Source: JACDDK01 sp035689095
GTDB taxonomy: Bacteria > Actinomycetota > Rubrobacteria > Rubrobacterales > Rubrobacteraceae
Direction of reading: 5' to 3'
DNA: 13,436 nucleotides
Assembly (NCBI GenBank): GCA_035689095.1
Contig: DASSMB010000082.1
Coordinates: 1-13,436, forward strand
Made by a program: the position numbers and the translations under genes. Numbering within the stretch: the stretch's first letter is position 1; every line of letters begins with the position of its first letter. The notes below the pieces were generated by a model, which ran no database searches, was not told the origin of the DNA, and saw only the letters and a list, made by a program, of their open reading frames with translations. Below are positions 6,108 through 12,428 of the stretch, one piece after another.

Positions 6108-7589
6108 TTGGTCCGTATCGCTACACGAAGATCGGCGCTCGAAGATGTAACCGCCGACCTCATGGCAATCGGCCTGTTCGAGAACGAAGAGCCTCCCGCA
6201 CCGCTAATGGAGGTGGCGGGCGTCGCCGTCTCCTCGGGCGACTTCAGCGGCAAACGCGGAGAGACAACCCTGCTGTATGCGGGAGACTCGATCTCCTCTC
6301 CACGCCTACTGCTACTCGGGCTCGGCGACCGGGGCGCCTTCACTGCGGAACGTCTGCGCCGGGCCGCCGCTACCGTCGCCCGCCGGGCTCGCTCCGCGAA
6401 GCTGGAGAGCGCGGCCTTCGCCCTGCCTTTGCTGGAACAGATCGACTCGCGTACCGCAGCACAGGCCGCCGCGGAGGGCGCGGCGCTCGGCCTGTACCGC
6501 TTCACGCGCTACAAGACTGGCGCCGGAAACGCGGACGTGCGAGAGCTCGAAACCTTCGACCTGATCCTCCACGACGGAGCAGATGAGAGCGAGGCGGCTC
6601 GCGGCGCGGAGATCGGAGCGGCGATGGCAGCCGGAGCGAACCTGGCCCGCGACCTGGCGAATGAACCATCCAACACAGCAACACCGGAGTACCTGGCCGA
6701 ACGGGCGCGCGAGATCGCCGCGAGGCACGGCATGCAGGTGGAAGTCCTCGACCGCGCAGGCATTGAGGACGTGGAGCTGGTCGGGCTCGCGACTGTAGGG
6801 AGGTCCGCGGCGAACGAACCGCGATTTATCGTGCTGGAGCACCGCGGGGGCGGAGATGAGGCGCCCGTGGTGCTCGTGGGGAAGGCGGTCACGTTCGACT
6901 CCGGCGGAATCTCCATAAAGCCCTCCGCGGGTATGGAAGACATGAAGTTCGATATGAGCGGTGGCGCGGCGGTACTTGGAGCGATGGAGACGGCGGGGAC
7001 GCTGGGCCTTCCCATCAACGTCGTGGCGCTGGTTCCGGCCACGGAGAACCTGCCCGGAGGCAGCGCCTTCAAGCCGGGCGATGTGTTGCGGATGCGGTCC
7101 GGGAAGACCGTCGAGATCCTCTCCACCGACGCCGAGGGGCGGCTCATCCTGGCAGACGCCCTCGCCTACGCCCGGCGCTACGAGCCGGCGGCAGTCATAG
7201 ATTGCGCGACGCTCACCGGCGCGTGCATCGTGGCGCTCGGACACCACGCCTCCGGCCTCATGGGCAACGACGAGGCCCTGATCTCCGAGGTCCAGGCCGC
7301 CGGGGAGAGGGCCGGTGAACGAGCCTGGCCTCTCCCGCTCTTCGAGGAGTACACGAAGCAGATAAAGGGCGACACGGCGGACATAAAGAACACCGGCGGC
7401 CGGTACGGAGGCGCACTGACAGCCGGAGCGTTCCTCAAGGAGTTCGCGGACTACCCGTGGGCGCACCTGGACGTCGCGGGTACGGCGTTCGGCAAGAAAG
7501 GCAACTCCTACACGCCGAAGGGCGCGACAGGAGCGCCGGCGCGGTTGCTCGTCGAGTTTCTTAACAGCCGCATTGGAGGTGATGCATGA
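6108..7589 (+). CDS. pepA: Leucyl aminopeptidase, M17 family
   Basis: This 493-residue metallopeptidase removes N-terminal residues from peptides in the cytoplasm and usually acts as a hexamer with two metal ions. The N-terminal macro-like domain (about 1-160) is variable and the C-terminal catalytic domain (about 175-490) is well conserved. Metal ligands, aligned from memory to E. coli PepA, are K259 and D264 (VGKAVTFDSGG), D282 (KFDMSGG), and D341 and E343 (STDAEGRL); K271 and R345 are the catalytic pair. The signature normally reads NTDAEGRL, but here the first residue is Ser339, and VGKG reads VGKA. All ligands are kept, so it should be active. E. coli PepA also binds DNA in Xer recombination and car regulation; nothing here shows that role. 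Start is TTG with GAGAGGAG 7 nt before. It leads a run of six genes, and its stop overlaps the next ATG by 4 bp. Confidence 0.95.
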   Translation: MVRIATRRSALEDVTADLMAIGLFENEEPPAPLMEVAGVAVSSGDFSGKRGETTLLYAGDSISSPRLLLLGLGDRGAFTAERLRRAAATVARRARSAKLESAAFALPLLEQIDSRTAAQAAAEGAALGLYRFTRYKTGAGNADVRELETFDLILHDGADESEAARGAEIGAAMAAGANLARDLANEPSNTATPEYLAERAREIAARHGMQVEVLDRAGIEDVELVGLATVGRSAANEPRFIVLEHRGGGDEAPVVLVGKAVTFDSGGISIKPSAGMEDMKFDMSGGAAVLGAMETAGTLGLPINVVALVPATENLPGGSAFKPGDVLRMRSGKTVEILSTDAEGRLILADALAYARRYEPAAVIDCATLTGACIVALGHHASGLMGNDEALISEVQAAGERAGERAWPLPLFEEYTKQIKGDTADIKNTGGRYGGALTAGAFLKEFADYPWAHLDVAGTAFGKKGNSYTPKGATGAPARLLVEFLNSRIGGDA

Positions 7590-8224
7590 TCCTGGAGATG
7601 CTGACGGTCGGACCGTTTCAGGAGAACTGCTACATCGTCGGGGACGATGGTACGGGGACCGGAGTGCTCGTGGACCCCGGCGACGAGGCCGCGAGGATCT
7701 CGCTCGCGGTCGAGCAGACGCAGCTGGAGATAGAGAAGATCGTCATAACCCATGCCCACATAGATCACGTCGGAGCAGTGGCCGCGCTCGTGGACGAATA
7801 CGCCTGCCCGGTCCTGATGCACGCCGAGGCCGAGCCGATGCTGAAGCAACTCCCGACCCAGGCGATGATGATGGGCCTGCGCTTCGGGAAAGTCCCGACC
7901 GTGGACGGCTACATCGAGGACGAGGAGGTCGTCGATGTCGGGGGATTGAGGCTGCGCGCACTCTACACGCCGGGACACGCTCCGGGGCACCTCGCATTCT
8001 ACGAGGAGAACGAGGGGTTCGTGCTGTCGGGAGACGCGCTCTTTGCTGGGAGTGTCGGGCGGGTGGACCTCCCCGGAGGAAGCATGGAGGTCCTGATGAG
8101 GAGCATCGAGGAGCGGCTTATGACCCTGCCGGATGAGACGCTCGTCTACTCCGGCCACGGGCCGCGGACGACGATCGGAGAGGAGCGGGCTCACAACCCG
8201 TTCCTGAGAGGAGGGCTGCTGTGA
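7586..8224 (+). CDS. MBL-fold metallohydrolase (glyoxalase II-like)
   Basis: This 212-residue protein is a single metallo-beta-lactamase fold domain. The binuclear metal site is complete: H56-x-H58-x-D60-H61 (THAHIDHVG), H131 (TPGHAPGH), D150 (LSGDALF) and H191 (YSGHGP). The compact form, without the long C-terminal substrate domain of true glyoxalase II, resembles E. coli YcbL/GloC-type hydrolases, which act on glutathione or other thioesters. Actinobacteria generally lack glutathione, so the substrate may be another thiol ester; this is inference. The ATG overlaps the aminopeptidase stop (ATGA) and is preceded by GGAGGTGAT, a near-perfect ribosome site. Its own stop overlaps the next start (GTGA). 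The family is sure, the substrate is not. Confidence 0.9.
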   Translation: MILEMLTVGPFQENCYIVGDDGTGTGVLVDPGDEAARISLAVEQTQLEIEKIVITHAHIDHVGAVAALVDEYACPVLMHAEAEPMLKQLPTQAMMMGLRFGKVPTVDGYIEDEEVVDVGGLRLRALYTPGHAPGHLAFYEENEGFVLSGDALFAGSVGRVDLPGGSMEVLMRSIEERLMTLPDETLVYSGHGPRTTIGEERAHNPFLRGGLL

Positions 8225-8745
8225 GCGAGAGCGTCCACAAGCACCGGGAGTCAGCGCCGGAGACCGTCCGGGTCGCGGTGTTGACCATAAGCGATACGCG
8301 CACGCAGGAGAACGACACGGGCGGAGACACCATCGAGGAATTGATGCGGGCGGCGGGCCACGAGGTCGTGGAGCGGACCATCGTGAGGGACGATGCGTCG
8401 GCGATACGGACCGTGCTCGTTAACCTGCTCGCAAACTCCGAGGTGGACGCGGTGATCACGACCGGCGGGACCGGCATCTCGGCGCGCGACACGACGTATG
8501 AGGTAGTGGACCGGATGGTCGAGAAGCGGCTGGACGGGTTCGGGGAGATCTTCCGCATGCTCTCCTACGAGGAGATCGGAGCGGCGGCGATCCTGAGCCG
8601 CGCCATCGCCGGGGCCGTGGGAACGAAGCTGGTGGCGAGTCTGCCGGGCTCGCGCAACGGCGTTCGGCTCGCGGTGCAGAAGCTGCTCGTCCCCGAGATA
8701 GCGCACATCGTATTCGAGCTACGCAAGCACCAGGAAAGCAGGTAG
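8221..8745 (+). CDS. moaB: Molybdenum cofactor biosynthesis protein, MoaB/MogA family
   Basis: This 174-residue protein is a single molybdopterin-binding domain. Landmarks are VAVLTISDTRTQENDTGG (18-35), the dithiolene-binding TTGGTGISARD (80-90) and LPGSRNG (141-147). MogA and MoaB of this family adenylylate molybdopterin with ATP before molybdate insertion; some MoaB proteins may have no essential role. A short N-terminal extension of about 15 residues is polar. GTG at 8221 overlaps the preceding stop, and AGAGGAGGG lies about 8 nt upstream. In a cell that reduces nitrate, Mo cofactor would feed the nitrate reductase acting before NirBD, but no molybdoenzyme is in this window and this operon is separate. 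CinA-like or transcription-regulator versions of the domain are less likely because the protein is a single domain. Confidence 0.9.
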   Translation: MSESVHKHRESAPETVRVAVLTISDTRTQENDTGGDTIEELMRAAGHEVVERTIVRDDASAIRTVLVNLLANSEVDAVITTGGTGISARDTTYEVVDRMVEKRLDGFGEIFRMLSYEEIGAAAILSRAIAGAVGTKLVASLPGSRNGVRLAVQKLLVPEIAHIVFELRKHQESR

Positions 8746-8750
8746 GACGC

Positions 8751-9011
8751 ATGGAACGCGAACCGCTCTCACCCGAGGCTGAGGCGCTGTGGCGCAACCT
8801 GTGGGAGATCTGGCAGGACAACGACGAAGACGACGTGGTCCTGGACTCCTCGAAGATCGGGGACCTGGAGGAGAAGATACCGGCGCTCGAAGGACGGATG
8901 AAGACGGCGCTCGCGTACCTTCAGCGCGCCCGCTACATCCAGTACCGCTCCGGAGTCGGAGAGGACGGCATAGAGCCTATACTCTACGACGTCTACGAAC
9001 CCAGGAATTAG
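8751..9011 (+). CDS. 86-residue acidic protein of unknown function
   Basis: I do not recognise this protein. It is acidic and tryptophan-rich at the start (LWRNLWEIWQDNDEDD, 14-29). A central stretch, SSKIGDLEEKIPALEGRMKT (33-52), is followed by ALAYLQRARYIQYRSG (53-68) and a short strand-like end. The helix-helix-strand pattern with aromatic residues resembles a small winged-helix or dimerisation unit, but that is only an impression. It starts 5 nt after the moaB stop with GCAGGTAGGA before the ATG, and ends 12 nt before the start of the membrane protein gene. Its place inside a tightly packed operon, together with intact codons, argues that it is a real gene. It may be a partner of the membrane protein or of MoaB. 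Confidence 0.75.
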   Translation: MEREPLSPEAEALWRNLWEIWQDNDEDDVVLDSSKIGDLEEKIPALEGRMKTALAYLQRARYIQYRSGVGEDGIEPILYDVYEPRN

Positions 9012-9023
9012 GAGGTGAAGAAG

Positions 9024-9470
9024 ATGGGCTGGGTCCTGCTGATCCCGCTCGCGCTCGCGGCCGGGATGGCGCTCTCCACGCAGTTCGCCGTCAACACGCA
9101 GCTCAAGAACGTCGTCGGCGGTCCGGTCGCCGCCGCGGCTGTCTCGTTCCTGATCGGGACGGTATTCCTGACGGTCGCGGCGCTCGCCGTGACGCGCTCG
9201 ATGCCGACCCTCGGCGAGATCACGGCCTCCCCGTGGTGGATCTGGATCGGCGGCCTCCTCGGCGCCTTCTTCGTGTTCGCCTCGGTGGTCCTCACACCCC
9301 GTCTCGGAGCCGCCACCACCGTCGGGCTCTTCCTTACCGGTCAGGTTACCGCCTCCATCATCCTGGACCACTTCGGGCTGCTGAGGATTCCCGTCCACGA
9401 GGCTACCCTACCCCGCCTCGCGGGCGCAGCCCTCATAATCGTCGGCGTCGTGCTCGTCCAGAGGTTCTAG
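9024..9470 (+). CDS. DMT-superfamily small membrane protein, YdcZ/DUF606 type
   Basis: This 148-residue integral membrane protein has about five hydrophobic segments (1-20, 34-57, 71-91, 97-114, 130-146). The family marks are clear: WWIWIGGLLGAFFVFAS (71-87), LTPRLGAATT (90-99), GQ at 106-107 and LDHFG (114-118). The family is a half-size relative of drug/metabolite transporters and probably works as a dimer; substrates are unknown. ATG at 9024 is chosen over the in-frame GTG at 9015. AGGAGG at 9010-9015 sits 8 nt before the ATG but would run into the GTG, whose two bases belong to the ribosome site. Only one copy is present, although the family is often encoded as adjacent pairs. The LOG-family gene begins 4 bp after the stop. 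Confidence 0.85.
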   Translation: MGWVLLIPLALAAGMALSTQFAVNTQLKNVVGGPVAAAAVSFLIGTVFLTVAALAVTRSMPTLGEITASPWWIWIGGLLGAFFVFASVVLTPRLGAATTVGLFLTGQVTASIILDHFGLLRIPVHEATLPRLAGAALIIVGVVLVQRF

Positions 9471-9474
9471 CCGG

Positions 9475-10056
9475 GTGAGGAGCATCTGCGTCTTCTGCGG
9501 CTCCCGTCCCGGCGCCGACCCGGCCTACGCAGAAGCCGCCGGAGCGCTCGGCCGCGCGCTCGCGGAGGCTGGCGTCACGCTCGTCTACGGCGGCGGGCAC
9601 GTCGGGCTTATGGGGGTGGTGGCGGATGCTGCGCTCGGAGCTGGCGGCGAGGTGATCGGGGTGATGACGAGGGCGCTGGTGGAGCGCGAGATAGCCCATA
9701 CCGGCCTTACGAAGCTGCACGTCGTCGTCTCCATGCACGAGCGAAAGGCTCTCATGGCGGACCTATCCGAAGGTTTCATCGCCCTGCCCGGCGGCACCGG
9801 CACCCTGGAAGAGTTCTTCGAGGTCCTCACCTGGGCGCAGCTCGGCGAACACCAGAAACCCTGCGGCCTCCTCAACATCGCCGGCTACTACGACCCGCTG
9901 CTGACCGTCTTCGACCACATGGTAGAGAGAGGCTTCGTCAGCCGCGAACACCGCAGGCTCGTACTCGTGGAGTCCGGCCCGACCGCGATGCTCGACGCCT
10001 TCGCGCGCTACAGCCCGCCGAAGACCGTAAAGTGGTTAACCCCGGAGGAGACATAG
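9475..10056 (+). CDS. LOG-family protein (TIGR00730), putative nucleoside-5'-monophosphate phosphoribohydrolase
   Basis: This 193-residue Rossmann-like protein matches the LOG (lonely guy) group. Members hydrolyse N6-modified or plain AMP to the base and ribose 5-phosphate; in plants and Mycobacterium this activates cytokinins. The active-site motif is PGGTGTLEE (105-113), preceded by the MHERKALM segment (88-95) with R90 and K91. The N-terminal nucleotide region shows VFCGSRPG (6-13) and YGGGHVGLMG (38-47). The length is normal for the type I group. Start is GTG at 9475, 4 bp after the stop of the membrane gene, with AGAGG about 10 nt upstream as a modest ribosome site; no better start exists. 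It is the last gene of the run, and a hairpin follows directly. Lysine decarboxylase labels sometimes given to this family are mistaken. Confidence 0.9.
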   Translation: MRSICVFCGSRPGADPAYAEAAGALGRALAEAGVTLVYGGGHVGLMGVVADAALGAGGEVIGVMTRALVEREIAHTGLTKLHVVVSMHERKALMADLSEGFIALPGGTGTLEEFFEVLTWAQLGEHQKPCGLLNIAGYYDPLLTVFDHMVERGFVSREHRRLVLVESGPTAMLDAFARYSPPKTVKWLTPEET

Positions 10057-10058
10057 AA

Positions 10059-10085
10059 AGCGGCCGGCTTCTGGAGCCGGCCGCT
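10059..10085. terminator. Shared hairpin between convergent LOG-family and aldolase genes
   Basis: AGCGGCCGGCT (10059-10069) and AGCCGGCCGCT (10075-10085) form a perfect 11-bp stem with a 5-base loop. It starts 3 nt after the LOG-family stop and lies 21 nt beyond the aldolase stop on the other strand. On the minus strand a short TTTCT follows the stem; on the plus strand GAAAAC follows, so U-tract support is better for the aldolase transcript. It probably limits read-through in both directions. Confidence 0.75.
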
Positions 10086-10106
10086 GAAAACGAGACGCTG
10101 AACGTA

Positions 10107-11135
10107 TCAGGTCGCCGTGAGCTCGTGGCCTTCCTTCTGATAGCGCTCGGCCATCTCTTCGAGGGTGAGCGGCTCATAGTCGCTGGCGTGACCGGCCTGG
10201 CCGAAGGCTTCCATCCTCGCCTTTACGACCTCCTGCATGGCCTCGCGAGCGGGCTTGAGGTAGTAACGTGGGTCGAACTCGCCGGGGTCTTCGGCGAACG
10301 CCTTGCGGATGGCGCCCGTGGAGGCGAGGCGCAGGTCGGTGTCCACGTTGACCTTGCGGACGCCGTGCTTGATCCCCTCCTGGATCTCGCGCACCGGCAC
10401 CCCGAAGGTAGGACGGATCTCGCCCCCGTACTGGTTGATGATGTCCACTAGCTCCTTCGGCACGCTTGAGGAGCCGTGCATCACGAGGTGCGTGTTGGGA
10501 AGCCTCTGGTTGATCTCCTCGATGATGTGCATCGCGAGCACGTCGCGATCGGGCTCCGTGGTGAACTTGTAAGCTCCGTGGCTCGTCCCGATGGCGACCG
10601 CGAGCGCGTCAACGCCTGTCCGCTCCACGAACTCCACGGCCTGGTCCGGGTCCGTGAGGTGTACCTCGCCCGAACCGACGCCGTCCTCGATGCCGCCGAG
10701 CGTCCCGAGCTCTCCCTCGACCGTCACGCCGCGCTCGTGGGCCATCTCGACGACCTCGCGGGTGACGCGCACGTTGTACTCGAAGTCAGCCGGGGTCTTG
10801 CCGTCCTCCATCAGGGAGCCGTCCATCATCACGCTCGTGAAGCCGAGGTCTATGGCGCTCTTGCAGGTCGCCGGACCATTGCCGTGGTCCTGGTGCAGTG
10901 CGACCGGAATGTCCGGGTAGACCTCCGCCGCCGCCAGCATCAGGTGGTAGAGAAAGCGGTCGTTCGCGTACTTCCGGGCGCCCCTGGAAGCCTGGATGAT
11001 CACCGGTGAGTTCGTCTCCTGCGCGGCCTCCATGATGGCCTGAATTTGCTCCAGGTTGTTGACGTTGAAGGCGCCTACTCCGTAGTTCCCCTTCGCCGCC
11101 TCGTCGAGAAGCTGCCGCATCGTCACGAGAGCCAT
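10107..11135 (-). CDS. fba: Fructose-bisphosphate aldolase, class II
   Basis: This 342-residue zinc-dependent aldolase cleaves fructose 1,6-bisphosphate into the two triose phosphates, and the reverse in gluconeogenesis or the Calvin cycle. Visible landmarks are the catalytic acid D83 and zinc ligand H84 in ALHQDHG, SVMMDGS (101-107), EGELGTLGG (140-148), H186 in TSHGAYK and H220 in HGSSSVP; phosphate-binding DTDLR lies at 265-269. HGSSSVP and the 340-residue length fit the class IIB branch that includes CbbA-type enzymes. No other Calvin cycle gene is visible, so a glycolytic role is the simplest reading. The minus-strand ATG has GGAGGAG about 6 nt before it. It has its own promoter candidate and hairpins on both sides, so it is likely monocistronic. 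Tagatose-bisphosphate aldolase is a less likely alternative. Confidence 0.96.
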   Translation of the reverse strand: MALVTMRQLLDEAAKGNYGVGAFNVNNLEQIQAIMEAAQETNSPVIIQASRGARKYANDRFLYHLMLAAAEVYPDIPVALHQDHGNGPATCKSAIDLGFTSVMMDGSLMEDGKTPADFEYNVRVTREVVEMAHERGVTVEGELGTLGGIEDGVGSGEVHLTDPDQAVEFVERTGVDALAVAIGTSHGAYKFTTEPDRDVLAMHIIEEINQRLPNTHLVMHGSSSVPKELVDIINQYGGEIRPTFGVPVREIQEGIKHGVRKVNVDTDLRLASTGAIRKAFAEDPGEFDPRYYLKPAREAMQEVVKARMEAFGQAGHASDYEPLTLEEMAERYQKEGHELTAT

Positions 11136-11198
11136 AAGATCTCCTCCGCTCGCTTGTGTTCTTCGCCCGGAAACCCCTGCGTCCGGACTGGAATGTGT

Positions 11199-11228
11199 AG
11201 TATAGACGCTTCCCTACCCTACACACAA
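11199..11228 (-). promoter_or_regulatory. Candidate promoter of the aldolase gene
   Basis: On the minus strand TTGTGT (11228-11223) and TATACT (11204-11199) are 18 bp apart, which resembles a housekeeping sigma promoter with an almost ideal -10. Transcription would begin near 11192, leaving a leader of about 57 nt that ends with the ribosome site. The -35 touches the T-tract of the sortase terminator, so one transcript ends where the next begins. Confidence 0.6.
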
Positions 11229-11259
11229 AACAAGAAAAAGGCGCTCCCGAGAGAGCGCC
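11227..11259 (-). terminator. Intrinsic terminator after the sortase gene
   Basis: On the minus strand GGCGCTC pairs with GAGCGCC (stem halves 11253-11259 and 11240-11246, loop of 6), followed by TTTTTCTTGTTTT. That is a textbook intrinsic terminator 23 nt after the sortase stop. An outer inverted repeat, CAAGAAAA(A)GGC at 11231-11242 with GCCTTTTCTTG at 11268-11278, surrounds it, so an A-tract precedes the stem and the structure could also work on the plus strand. Confidence 0.85.
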
Positions 11260-11282
11260 GGACCAATGCCTTTTCTTGAGCC

Positions 11283-12176
11283 CTACGCCTTGTCTACCTC
11301 GACGCGCTCGGCGCGCACGATGAGCCGCTGATCATAGTAGGGCGGGTTGACGCAGGTCTGCAACGTGACCATGTCCTTGTTGGGGACGGGAGCCGTCACC
11401 CAGTTTTCCTCGGGCGTTACCGTCAGGATCTCGCTGACGCGGTACTTGTAGACGGTGCCGTTGGCGTCCTTCAGGTCGATCTCATCTCCGTAAGTCATGC
11501 TCGGTAGCCCCGCGAACTGCATGTATGAGCCGGTCCCCGAATACCCGAGTACATGAGCCGCTATGTAGGTGTTCGCGTGCGGCTGCCACGGGAACCCGGT
11601 GCTCGTCAGCTTGATCGCCCCGCTGTCCATCGCCGCCTCATCGTCGGTGTTGGTCACGTAGTTGTCGGTGAGGCCCATCTTCGGGACCGTGAGATACAGA
11701 TCATCCGTGGGCGGATCCGGTACCCCGCCGTCACCATCGTCTTTCTTTTTCTCTGGCCCGGAACTTAGAGTGATTCCCACAGAGTCGCCTTCTTTTACCT
11801 GAATCCCCGGCAACGGGTCCTGATAGAAGACGCCACCCTTGTCGTACTCGTCGTTATGCTTCGTCTCGACCTTGCCAAGCTTGAGGCCGTTGTCCTCAAG
11901 CATCTTCTTTGCTTCCTTCTCGGTCGCGTTGTACGGGATGTCCGGGACCTTTACGACCGCGGGCTTGGGCGGCTTCGGCTTGGCGATAGCCTCCGGAGCC
12001 TGCGCGATGTCGGGACTCTTCACCCTGGCTATCTTGCTCACCTCGACCGATCTCTGGGTGGGATCCACCCCGAACAACATCAAGCCGCCGAGAACGACGA
12101 TAACAAGCGATGCGAAGAGAATTAGACCTGTCTGCCGACGGCGCCTGTACTTGCGCCTCTGCGATTTGTTTCCCAT
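11283..12176 (-). CDS. Membrane-anchored sortase with an N-terminal PASTA domain
   Basis: This 297-residue protein has, in order: a very basic cytoplasmic start (QRRKYRRRRQ, 6-15), one membrane helix (17-36), a Pro/Lys/Ala linker (about 50-73), one PASTA domain (75-141, beginning VKVPDIPYNATEKEAKKMLE and ending VGITLSSGP), a charged Asp/Pro linker (142-158), and a sortase catalytic domain (159-297). Sortase residues are H208 (YIAAHVLGY), C275 (TLQTC) and R284 (YDQRLIVRA). Sortases cut an LPXTG-like signal on secreted proteins and join them to cell wall or to each other; the extracellular end and general form suggest class E. PASTA domains usually occur in Ser/Thr kinases and penicillin-binding proteins and bind peptidoglycan fragments, so this one may place the enzyme at nascent wall. 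No substrate gene with a sorting signal is in view. The ATG lacks a ribosome site and appears leaderless. Confidence 0.92.
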   Translation of the reverse strand: MGNKSQRRKYRRRRQTGLILFASLVIVVLGGLMLFGVDPTQRSVEVSKIARVKSPDIAQAPEAIAKPKPPKPAVVKVPDIPYNATEKEAKKMLEDNGLKLGKVETKHNDEYDKGGVFYQDPLPGIQVKEGDSVGITLSSGPEKKKDDGDGGVPDPPTDDLYLTVPKMGLTDNYVTNTDDEAAMDSGAIKLTSTGFPWQPHANTYIAAHVLGYSGTGSYMQFAGLPSMTYGDEIDLKDANGTVYKYRVSEILTVTPEENWVTAPVPNKDMVTLQTCVNPPYYDQRLIVRAERVEVDKA

Positions 12177-12189
12177 GCGCGAGATTCTA
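12177..12189 (-). promoter_or_regulatory. Candidate leaderless promoter of the sortase gene
   Basis: On the minus strand a TAGAAT hexamer (12189-12184) is followed by seven bases and then the ATG at 12176. Since sigma-70-type transcription starts about 7 nt after the -10, the transcript would begin at the A of the start codon. No Shine-Dalgarno lies between, unlike almost all neighbouring genes. The -35 position at 17 bp (TACCGC) is weak, as is common for actinobacterial promoters with a TANNNT -10. Confidence 0.55.
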
Positions 12190-12428
12190 GCAGCGATGCC
12201 GGGTACGCGGTAGAGGTCCGCGCGTACATTTCTTAAGGATTGTGAAAAGTCCTCTTAAGGTCGTAACATGAGCTACAGAAACATGCATCATTTGGTCCTT
12301 GTCTGTTGATTCTGCGGCGGTCAAGGGGGCCCTCGGGAGATGCGCGGCCGTGCGGTAGTATAAGTGTCTTCGCGGCCTTGAGTGTGGCCTGGATCGCATC
12401 GCAAGTACATTTGGCAAAGGAACGGAGC
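12177..12428. promoter_or_regulatory. 252-bp divergent intergenic region between sortase and ABC ATPase genes
   Basis: I see no convincing gene here. An open frame reaching back to 12306 in phase with the ABC ATPase is explained by lack of stops and does not look like protein of that family. Two identical 8-mers, TCTTAAGG, stand at 12231-12238 and 12253-12260, exactly 22 bp apart. Each holds the palindrome CTTAAG. On the plus strand TAGTATAAG (12356-12364) is the only -10-like element ahead of the ABC gene, and no good -35 accompanies it. The sortase promoter lies at the left end. Confidence 0.5.

Noticed and set aside
6312..7466. Long open frame (384 residues) on the minus strand inside the aminopeptidase gene
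   Set aside because: It is a shadow of a well-conserved M17 coding sequence, with Arg/Gly-rich nonsense-like composition.
9015..9023. GTG start for the YdcZ-type membrane protein
   Set aside because: That GTG is part of the ribosome-binding AGGAGGTGA itself; the ATG at 9024 is 8 nt from AGGAGG.
12306..12428. N-terminal extension of the ABC ATPase frame, starting in TTGATTC
   Set aside because: The extra 41 residues are unlike any ABC ATPase start, and a TTG with AAGGA at normal spacing occurs at 12429.
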